NCBI GenBank assembly: GCA_030744095.1 | Contig: JASLRF010000310.1 | Location: 1-5,583, forward strand | DNA length: 5,583 nucleotides | Source: Pirellulaceae bacterium | GTDB lineage: Bacteria > Planctomycetota > Planctomycetia > Pirellulales > Pirellulaceae | Reading direction: 5' to 3' | Shown: positions 1 to 5,103 of the stretch, piece after piece | How positions within the stretch are numbered: position 1 is the first letter of the stretch | Layout of the letters: each line of letters opens with the position of its first letter | Made by a program: the position numbers and the translations under genes | Notes under the pieces: model-generated | What the model saw: the letters and a program-made list of their open reading frames with translations, nothing else | Database searches by the model: none | Told to the model about the DNA's origin: nothing

Positions 1-199
1 CGTCGCGGGCGTCTCCCAACAACTGTCGCTCTAAGAGTGTGTCAGCTGTTGGCGAGGCGGCAATGACCTGACGAGTTACAACCGACCAGACCAGGATCAT
101 CGCGACGATCAGCGCAAGCCTAACTGGCACGACGGTGTCGAGGCCGAGCCAGCGCCAGCGCGGCCTGGATGAAGTCGGAGTGTCGTCAGGATGTTCCAT
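1..199 (-). CDS. N-terminal part of a membrane-anchored protein of unknown function (runs off left edge)
   Basis: Reading leftward from the ATG at 199-197, the frame stays open to the window edge and gives 66 codons. The product starts with a polar, Pro/Arg-rich segment (residues 1-20, including RPRWRWLG), followed by one hydrophobic stretch at about residues 22-42 (core LALIVAMILVW) and then a polar region (residues 49-66). This is the pattern of a signal anchor or long signal peptide with the bulk of the protein outside the membrane. The start is well bounded: an in-frame TAG lies at 226-224 and there is no other ATG, GTG or TTG between. No good Shine-Dalgarno sequence precedes it. The gene diverges from the hydrolase at 367. 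I do not recognise the family from this short piece. That it is a real gene rests on the open frame and the plausible membrane topology; the function is unknown. Confidence 0.6.
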   Translation of the reverse strand, partial: MEHPDDTPTSSRPRWRWLGLDTVVPVRLALIVAMILVWSVVTRQVIAASPTADTLLERQLLGDARD

Positions 200-366
200 G
201 GTTTGGTCGAATTCTGGGATGATCTATACCGCTCTCGAACCATACGTTGCGAAATGGCAACGTGCGGCTCTCCGTCAGCATCCGGCAACGGCTCTACTGC
301 CCGGTCCGGACAGAAAGGGAGTGTGTTAGACTACATGCTCAACGATCGTAGAATCAGGTAAACGTC
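200..366. promoter_or_regulatory. Divergent intergenic region between the membrane protein and the hydrolase
   Basis: These 167 bases separate two genes that point away from each other, so both promoters should lie here. On the minus strand TATAGA (228-223) is a 4/6 match to a -10 box, 24 bases from the ATG at 199; its best -35 partner, TTCGCA, is 19 bases upstream, a weak arrangement. On the plus strand TAGACT (327-332) is a 4/6 match to a -10 with no fair -35. A purine-rich AAAGGGAG lies at 314-321. The short plus-strand reading frame at 135-329 across this gap has no family features and overlaps the real minus-strand start, so it is not called as a gene. Promoter positions are guesses. Confidence 0.4.
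244..263. repeat. Perfect 7-bp inverted repeat (possible operator or hairpin)
   Basis: ACGTTGC and GCAACGT flank a 6-base spacer GAAATG. It overlaps the region where the -35 of the left-hand gene would fall, which is a usual place for a repressor site. No T-tract follows on either strand, so it is not a standard terminator. It may be a transcription-factor site or chance. Confidence 0.35.
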
Positions 367-1218
367 ATGCTTGTCCTCGCCGCCTCACTTTGTGTCCTCG
401 CCGTCCCACCGCTGGTCTTGTCCGACGAGGCCGTCGTTGGAAAAGGCGTGCGAGACGAACGAGGTGTCGTCGTGCATCAGGTCACTTCGCCCTTCCAGGC
501 AGGTACGACCAGCGTTCAAGTGCTCGTACCTGATGCCGCTAACCGGAGTAAACAGCTACGCGTTCTATACCTCCTGCCCGTCGAAGCGTTGGACGGTCGG
601 CGGTGGGGTGACGCGCTGGAAGAAGTTCGAAAACACCGATTGCACACAAAATACCAGTTGCTCTGCGTTTACCCAACGTTTTCGCACCTGCCTTGGTATG
701 CCGACCATCCAGGCGATTCAGAGATACAGCAAGAGCGTTACCTGCTTGAAGTTGTCATGCCGTTCGTTGAACAGAACTACCATGACGATCTCGAGACCCA
801 AGCCGGCCAACCAATACGGCTGCTGGTAGGATTCAGCAAATCGGGTTGGGGCGCTTTTGGCTTGATCTTACGCCATTCTGAGTTGTTTCAGCGTGCTGCG
901 GCTTGGGATGCACCGTTGATGCAGGAGCAACCAGATCAGTTTGGCATGGGCCCTATTTTTGGAAGTTGCGAGAATTTTCGTCGCTACCAGATTTCAGCGC
1001 TGTTGGCCAATCCAGCGGCAACGTTCTTGAAATCTCCACGATTGATCCACCTGGGCTACGGCAACTTTCGCGAGCACCATCGGCGAGCTGAACAGCTAAT
1101 GAATGACAACAAAGTGCAACACATCTATCAGGATGGACCACAGCGCCGCCATCATTGGAACAGTGGGTGGCTGGAAGGCGCGATTGACTTGTTGGTAAAT
1201 ACGCCGTCACTCAAGTGA
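367..1218 (+). CDS. Secreted alpha/beta-hydrolase, esterase D-like
   Basis: A 283-residue protein with a hydrophobic N-terminus (residues 1-19, MLVLAASLCVLAVPPLVLS) that looks like a signal peptide, so it is probably exported. The rest reads as an alpha/beta-hydrolase: strand VLYLLPV (66-72), strand LLCVYPTF (98-105), then a nucleophile elbow GFSKSGWG at 155-162 with Ser157 as the likely nucleophile. His263 in RHHWNSGW (261-268) sits where the catalytic His is expected near the C-terminus. The acid is unclear: Asp181, Glu236 and Asp247 are candidates. The elbow is G-x-S-x-S-G, not the usual G-x-S-x-G. The start is forced by an in-frame TAG at 349; AGGT at 356-359 lies 7 bases before the ATG. 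The gene ends 2 bases from the stop of the convergent PmoA gene. By family it should act on an ester, perhaps an acylated sugar, but the substrate is not readable. The N-region has no Lys or Arg, which is odd (see findings). Confidence 0.8.
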   Translation: MLVLAASLCVLAVPPLVLSDEAVVGKGVRDERGVVVHQVTSPFQAGTTSVQVLVPDAANRSKQLRVLYLLPVEALDGRRWGDALEEVRKHRLHTKYQLLCVYPTFSHLPWYADHPGDSEIQQERYLLEVVMPFVEQNYHDDLETQAGQPIRLLVGFSKSGWGAFGLILRHSELFQRAAAWDAPLMQEQPDQFGMGPIFGSCENFRRYQISALLANPAATFLKSPRLIHLGYGNFREHHRRAEQLMNDNKVQHIYQDGPQRRHHWNSGWLEGAIDLLVNTPSLK

Positions 1219-1220
1219 TA

Positions 1221-2429
1221 TTAAAACAGTAGTTCGTAGACTCGTTGTTGATCGGCGACGCGCGCCTCTTTCGCATCACCGCGATGAATCATCAACCGGT
1301 GTCGCAACACCAACGGTGACTTCACCGACAGGCGAATGGGGTTACGACCTGGATAGACGACGTTTTGCATTCCATAGAAACGAAGCAACCAACGTGGTGG
1401 GAATTCGGGTAGCGAGCGGTGCGATAGGATTGCTATTCCCGATAGTTGTTCACCGTCCGAGAATTGTCCCGTCACATCAGCCCAACGTGACTGTGTGCCC
1501 ACCGCGTCACGGGCCAGGGCGTCCGACTCAGTCAAGATCTTCATTTCTCGTGGCGGCCGCACACGTACGGTGAAGCCCGAATAACCGCGGTCATTTTCGG
1601 CACCACCAAGGCGCACGTCGTCTAGTAATGGCTTGAGCTGGATTTCAAAATCGACCAGTTGTGTAGTCTCGGTCGCGTGAAAGACGCGAATTGTGGTCGT
1701 TTCCTCGATGATCGCGCGCGGCTTGCCGTTGCCGTCGACGATCTTAGGCGACGTCCAATGCAGCCGCGATTGCATGGCCGCAAACACCGGTCCCTGGTCG
1801 ATCACGCGTGCCTCTTTCAGTTCGGCCAGGAAGTCGTCAGTCACCCATGGATCGCCGGCACGTTGATCGCCAACCCACAATTGATGCCAGGCCCAAAATA
1901 CACCGTGATGATGTCGATGATCAGCGGGGAACACCTGTGTGAGCTCCTCGCCTGCCAGACCACGAAGCGGGTGCACAAACCCGTTGCGAATGAAATTGCC
2001 TTGGTGTGACTGAGGTGTCGTCACATAGAACAGAATGGGACGGCCAGCGTCCAAGACTTGCAGGCCACCCTCTGCCGCACGGATAGAAACGACACGATCT
2101 GCTTCGCGCGACGTAGTTGGAAGCTTCAAGGTGCTGCCGAGCAAGCTCGGATTCTGCAGTCTGGCAATAAACCAGGTGCGTGCCGACGCGGTTTCGCGTT
2201 GCGCAACGATGTCGTGGGGCGTAAGGCCAGGCACATTAACATCAAAGACGCAGCCTTTTCCGCCACTTGTCTCGGCAAGAAACACCGTCGCCAGGTTCTC
2301 TGGCAGGCCCTGACGGAGATGTACAACCGCAGTCGGCAACTGTTTGTTCGCCGTTTGCGCAACCGCTTCATGTTCGGCAGTTAAAGCAGCAACCAACAGA
2401 TATAACAACACGAACAACAGGCGGTTCAT
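1221..2429 (-). CDS. Secreted PmoA family protein (DUF6807)
   Basis: A 402-residue protein with a signal peptide (MNRLLFVLLYLLVAALTAEH, then a likely cut near AVAQ at 22-25). The hallmark is DHRHHHGVFWAWH at 170-182, followed by DPWVTDDF (193-200) and, later, RGYSGFTVRVRPP (281-293), matching the PmoA/DUF6807 family of planctomycetes and Bacteroidetes. The family name came from 'methane oxygenase PmoA', but it is not the particulate methane monooxygenase subunit pmoA, and its biochemical role is not established; such genes often lie near Gfo/Idh/MocA oxidoreductases and sugar-degradation genes. I chose the ATG at 2429 over the longer frame from 2480: it gives a clean signal peptide, an AGGA 8 bases upstream, and no overlap with the DUF1571 gene; the extra 17 residues are a Thr/Arg-rich run lying in the upstream coding sequence. 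It is the second gene of a pair with DUF1571. Confidence 0.85.
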   Translation of the reverse strand: MNRLLFVLLYLLVAALTAEHEAVAQTANKQLPTAVVHLRQGLPENLATVFLAETSGGKGCVFDVNVPGLTPHDIVAQRETASARTWFIARLQNPSLLGSTLKLPTTSREADRVVSIRAAEGGLQVLDAGRPILFYVTTPQSHQGNFIRNGFVHPLRGLAGEELTQVFPADHRHHHGVFWAWHQLWVGDQRAGDPWVTDDFLAELKEARVIDQGPVFAAMQSRLHWTSPKIVDGNGKPRAIIEETTTIRVFHATETTQLVDFEIQLKPLLDDVRLGGAENDRGYSGFTVRVRPPREMKILTESDALARDAVGTQSRWADVTGQFSDGEQLSGIAILSHRSLPEFPPRWLLRFYGMQNVVYPGRNPIRLSVKSPLVLRHRLMIHRGDAKEARVADQQRVYELLF

Positions 2430-2437
2430 TCCGGCAT

Positions 2438-2441
2438 TCCT
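2438..2441 (-). promoter_or_regulatory. Ribosome binding site of the PmoA gene, overlapping the DUF1571 stop
   Basis: On the minus strand AGGA lies 8 bases before the ATG at 2429 and shares bases with the TAG stop of the upstream DUF1571 gene (2442-2440). A ribosome ending on DUF1571 would stop on this site, so translational coupling is likely. The site decides the PmoA start in favour of 2429. Confidence 0.65.
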
Positions 2442-3297
2442 ACGGGTAGTTGTAGTCCGAGTTGTCTGGATTGAAGTCACTGTCCTTCAACCCCACATTA
2501 AGTTCCAAGTTGACGTAGGTATATTCCTCCAACAACACTGGGTCGCCACCGGGAGTCTCCGGCCAACTCCAGGCCGCGTAGCGGATGGGCAGATTCAATT
2601 CGTCATCGATGAAGATCCTCGCCCGATAAAAATCGAAGTGCTCTCGCCGTCGTGGATGTTCGACTTGGATCATTGTGCACTTACGTTTGTTGATCTTGGC
2701 ATTCTTAATGAATTTCACTTCGCATTCGCCGAACTTGCGCTGTCCTTCGCCTTTTTCAATGAGCTCTTCCACCAGCCTTTGTAAGCCGATCTTCGTAATC
2801 GGATACCGTTGCCCGATCATGGCTACCGTCCCTTCCGGCTTCAGGTAAACGGTCAGCACTCCCAAGATCCCGGCCTCGTGCGCGACGATCTTACCGTCAT
2901 TCTGGTTCTCGACCCAAATCACTTCGCGCCCTTTGACAGAGGCCGGTTTGAGGAACCGCATGTAGACCCCGAACGGCGTCTGGAGTTCGTCATCTTTCGT
3001 CTTGCGATTGCGAATCTTGGCGAACATATACTGAATGTCGCCAAGCTTGTCATTGACGCGTTCACGCTTCACGATTGTCGCCGTATAGTCGTCGACATTG
3101 TTCTCAATTTCTTCCACACAGGCTCGCGCCAGTTTCATCGCTTCGTCGAGCGGATGAGGTTCGTTTGGCGAGGTCGAAGAGCTCGGCCTGTCCGTTTCCG
3201 CGGCACACAAAGGTTGCTGGCACACAGACGCCAGGAAAATGACACCAACGACGGCGGTAGCTAGCCAGGCACGAGCGGGACTTAGAAATGGCAACAT
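2440..3297 (-). CDS. Secreted DUF1571 domain protein
   Basis: A 285-residue exported protein. Residues 1-33 are a signal peptide with hydrophobic core WLATAVVGVIFLASV; Cys26 and Cys31 lie near its end, but neither sits in a canonical lipobox, so signal peptidase I cleavage near CAA|ET is likelier than a lipoprotein. The mature part fits DUF1571: LDEAMKLARACVEEIENNV (50-68), DYTATIVKRERV (70-81), FAKIRNRKT (92-100), PFGVYMRFLKP (108-118), GREVIWVENQNDGKIVAHE (123-141), HFDFYRARIFIDDELNLPIRY (220-240) and the ending DFNPDNSDYNYP (274-285). The beta-rich pattern of a membrane-facing cavity protein suggests a LolA/LolB-like fold; that comparison and a lipid- or envelope-binding role are inference. 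The start has a strong AGGAG at 3308-3304, 6 bases from the ATG. It is the first gene of a pair with PmoA and diverges from the oxidoreductase at 3646. Confidence 0.88.
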   Translation of the reverse strand: MLPFLSPARAWLATAVVGVIFLASVCQQPLCAAETDRPSSSTSPNEPHPLDEAMKLARACVEEIENNVDDYTATIVKRERVNDKLGDIQYMFAKIRNRKTKDDELQTPFGVYMRFLKPASVKGREVIWVENQNDGKIVAHEAGILGVLTVYLKPEGTVAMIGQRYPITKIGLQRLVEELIEKGEGQRKFGECEVKFIKNAKINKRKCTMIQVEHPRRREHFDFYRARIFIDDELNLPIRYAAWSWPETPGGDPVLLEEYTYVNLELNVGLKDSDFNPDNSDYNYP

Positions 3298-3383
3298 TGT
3301 GAACTCCTGTTTTCCGTTTCGAGGGCCTTCCTGTATAAGTCACGGCAGATTCACGCTGGAAAACGTCAACGTAATCAACCTCC

Positions 3384-3401
3384 GGCCGTTCCGCAACGGC
3401 C
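3384..3401. repeat. Perfect 7-bp GC-rich inverted repeat
   Basis: GGCCGTT and AACGGCC flank the 4-base loop CCGC. It lies 87 bases upstream of the DUF1571 ATG and well upstream of the oxidoreductase start. As RNA it would form a stable stem-loop; as DNA it could be a regulator site for both divergent transcripts. There is no T-tract, so it is not a standard terminator. Confidence 0.45.
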
Positions 3402-3633
3402 ACTGGGCACTACTCTTGCCCGAGCTCGACGCCGGTTGCCACCGAAATCCTTGTTGCCTGCGTCCTGGCAATGGTGTTTACTGGTGGCCAGTCAGCTTGG
3501 AAGATCGAGATCTGAGTAGTGGCCGTCGCGTGGGTAGCGTGGCCCTCGGACGCCAAACCCATAACGTAAAAATCTGTTGGAACGAGATGAAAAAGACTTG
3601 GTCCCATCTGCGCAAGAGATTGGCCAGGTCTTC

Positions 3634-3638
3634 GGGAG
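3634..3638 (+). promoter_or_regulatory. Ribosome binding site deciding the oxidoreductase start
   Basis: GGGAG lies 7 bases before the ATG at 3646. The same frame has an earlier ATG at 3577, but that one would put 23 charged residues before the twin-arginine signal and has no comparable binding site. Confidence 0.7.
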
Positions 3639-3645
3639 AAACACA

Positions 3646-4956
3646 ATGTCTTCAACGGACCGCCGGGACTTTCTCAAGACAACCGCCTTGGGCGCGACAA
3701 CCGCCACGGTCGCCACCGCGTTGTCGGTACAACGCGCCCACGGTGCCAACCAGCGGACTCGCCTGGCGCTGATCGGGTGCGGAGGTCGAGGGACGGGTAT
3801 CATTCGCGACTTTGCGCGACTCACCAACGTCGATATCGGCTACGTCAGCGACCCGGACGCCAGCCGTGCCGCCAATGTCGTGAAAGCGCTTTCGAACCAG
3901 CCACAGCCACTCGGCGATTTCCGTCGGGCTCTGGATGACAAGTCCATCGACGCCGTGGTCGTGGCAACGCCGGATCACTGGCACGCACCCGCCTCGATCT
4001 TGGCCGCTGAAGCTGGAAAGCACGTCTATGTTGAAAAGCCTTGTTCTCACAATCTGCGTGAAGGTCGATTGTTGGTTGAGGCGGCGCGGCGTAACCAGCG
4101 TGTCGTTCAGCATGGCACACAAAGCCGCTCACATGATCTGATCGTGCAGGCCATTGAGATGCTGCGTGAGGGTGCCATCGGCGACGTGCTGATGGCCAAG
4201 GCCTGGAACGTGCAGCGTCGCGGTGAAATCGGCCATGCCCAGCCAACCGACCCGCCATCCGGATTCGACTACGATACGTGGGTCGGCCCGGCACCGATGG
4301 TGCCTTTCCAGTCCAATCGACATCACTACACGTGGCATTGGTGGTATGCCTTCGGGACCGGTGACATGGGCAACGACGGCGTTCATGAATTGGACATCGC
4401 GCGGTGGGGGTTGGGTGTCGAGACCCATCCGAGCACCGTCGCCGCAATTGGCGGCAAGCTGGCGTCTGACGACGATCAGCAGTTTCCTGACACGCAATAC
4501 GTGGCCTTCGACTATCCTGGCGACGGGCAGGAGGTGCGGCGCAAACAGCTGGTGTTCGAAATGCGGTTGTGGTCGCGGTATGGCCTAGAAGGGATCGATA
4601 ATGGCAACGCATTCTATGGCACCGACGGCTGGCTACTGCTGAGCAAGCGAGGCATTCTGAAACTCTTCGACGCGCAGAACCGACCACAACCCGTGTCGGA
4701 CAATCGGCCCCAATTGACCGGCCACTTTCAAAACTTCATCGACTCGATTCGTGGAGATGACAAGCCGCGAGCCGAGATCGAAACCGGTCATCTTTCGGCT
4801 TCGCTCTGCCATCTGGGCAACATCGCCACGCGTCTGGGAAGGTCGGTACGTATCGATCCGCAGCAGGAATCGGTCATGGATGACAAACAAGCCGGTGAAA
4901 TGCTCGGCCGGACCTATCGGGACGGCGGCCACTGGGCAGTTCCAGTTGGAGTTTGA
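3646..4956 (+). CDS. Tat-exported Gfo/Idh/MocA family oxidoreductase
   Basis: A 436-residue protein. It opens with a twin-arginine signal, TDRRDFLK at residues 4-11 with Arg6-Arg7, a weakly hydrophobic Ala/Thr run, and a likely cut around AHGA (31-34). The dinucleotide-binding fold begins with LALIGCGGRG (40-49, GxGGxG type), followed by VVVATPDHWH (104-113) and the family's EKP at 130-132, where Lys131 is the catalytic lysine. The C-terminal domain carries GDMGNDGVHELDIARWGLG (239-257), placing Asp244, His247 and Asp250 as in the D-x-x-H-x-x-D active-site pattern. The ending TGHFQNFIDSIRGDD is typical of planctomycete members. Known family: NAD(P)-dependent oxidation or reduction of sugars and related compounds. 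Tat export suggests it folds around bound cofactor before export, as in Zymomonas glucose-fructose oxidoreductase. Some exported relatives (GH109) are glycosidases using bound NAD, so hydrolysis is an alternative. The substrate is unknown. Confidence 0.92.
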   Translation: MSSTDRRDFLKTTALGATTATVATALSVQRAHGANQRTRLALIGCGGRGTGIIRDFARLTNVDIGYVSDPDASRAANVVKALSNQPQPLGDFRRALDDKSIDAVVVATPDHWHAPASILAAEAGKHVYVEKPCSHNLREGRLLVEAARRNQRVVQHGTQSRSHDLIVQAIEMLREGAIGDVLMAKAWNVQRRGEIGHAQPTDPPSGFDYDTWVGPAPMVPFQSNRHHYTWHWWYAFGTGDMGNDGVHELDIARWGLGVETHPSTVAAIGGKLASDDDQQFPDTQYVAFDYPGDGQEVRRKQLVFEMRLWSRYGLEGIDNGNAFYGTDGWLLLSKRGILKLFDAQNRPQPVSDNRPQLTGHFQNFIDSIRGDDKPRAEIETGHLSASLCHLGNIATRLGRSVRIDPQQESVMDDKQAGEMLGRTYRDGGHWAVPVGV

Positions 4957-5103
4957 TCCGTGGAATTCCCGGTTCATCTTCCGAGCGTCTGCCATGTGAC
5001 AACTGGTTTGCGCCATGTTGCCAGCTCGCTAAGATGATCGCTGTCTGCACGGAGTGTCCGTGCGAACAGTCACACCTTCGCAGCAAGAGACGGAACCTAC
5101 ATC
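4957..5103 (+). promoter_or_regulatory. Gap between the two oxidoreductase genes
   Basis: These 147 bases separate two same-strand genes of the same superfamily. The gap is long for a tight operon pair and holds a strong hairpin at 5041-5069. No -10/-35 pair stands out. GGA at 5092-5094 lies 9 bases before the ATG at 5104 and is the only Shine-Dalgarno candidate. Confidence 0.45.
5041..5069 (+). other. Stem-loop 34 bases before the second oxidoreductase
   Basis: A perfect 7-bp stem GCACGGA/TCCGTGC (5047-5053 with 5057-5063) closes a 3-base loop GTG. It extends outward through one T-G wobble and one C-A mismatch to a second paired block CTGT/ACAG (5041-5044 with 5066-5069), giving 12 pairs over 29 bases. 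It sits 84 bases after the stop at 4956. No T-tract follows (the next bases are TCACACC), so it is not a canonical intrinsic terminator. It may be a transcript-end or leader structure controlling the downstream gene, a protein-binding dyad, or an RNA-stability element. Confidence 0.55.

Larger units (their letters stand above)
3298..3645. promoter_or_regulatory. 348-base divergent regulatory region
   Basis: This gap lies between the DUF1571-PmoA pair (leftward) and the Tat-exported oxidoreductase (rightward). I see no convincing gene: the open frames crossing it run deep into the flanking genes and have no family features. It holds the ribosome binding sites of both neighbours (AGGAG at 3308-3304 and GGGAG at 3634-3638), a GC-rich hairpin at 3384-3401, and smaller inverted repeats: ACTGG/CCAGT at 3480-3492, TTGCC/GGCAA at 3454-3471, and GCCACC (3438-3443) with GGTGGC (3483-3488) enclosing the latter. 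A weak minus-strand -10-like TATACA lies at 3337-3332, 35 bases from the DUF1571 ATG, with no good -35; the plus-strand AT-rich patch at 3567-3573 also lacks a -35. Regulatory function is inferred from position. Confidence 0.5.

Noticed and set aside
371..829. 152-codon plus-strand frame inside the hydrolase
   Set aside because: Shifted frame of the hydrolase gene; Ser/Arg/Cys-rich with no family pattern, while the 367 frame gives an alpha/beta-hydrolase.
1221..2429. Particulate methane monooxygenase subunit, suggested by the family name PmoA
   Set aside because: The protein is a soluble exported protein with a His-rich DHRHHHG motif and no multiple membrane helices; only the family name is shared.
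2430..2480. 17-residue N-terminal extension of PmoA from the ATG at 2480
   Set aside because: It lies in the 3' end of DUF1571, is a Thr/Arg run, and would bury the clean signal peptide that starts at 2429.
244..3401. A shared operator in the dyads at 244-263 and 3384-3401 (both contain CGTT and AACG arms)
   Set aside because: The arm spacing differs (14 versus 8 bases between matching tetramers) and the flanking bases do not match, so one regulator binding both is not supported.
3410..3655. 81-codon minus-strand frame in the 3298-3645 gap
   Set aside because: It starts inside the oxidoreductase coding region, has no domain features and no good ribosome binding site.
3239..3772. 177-codon plus-strand open frame across the divergent gap
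   Set aside because: It overlaps the start of the DUF1571 gene antisense and the start of the oxidoreductase in another frame, and has no recognisable domain or signal sequence.
3845..4687. 280-codon minus-strand open frame antisense to the Tat oxidoreductase
   Set aside because: It lies wholly inside a well-supported gene, is extremely Arg/Cys/His rich with no domain pattern, and is a by-product of GC-rich codon use.
4991..5018. GCCATGT repeated at 4991-4997 and 5012-5018, 21 bases apart
   Set aside because: The two-helical-turn spacing is tempting, but a repeated 7-mer within 147 bases is expected by chance at well over half a copy.
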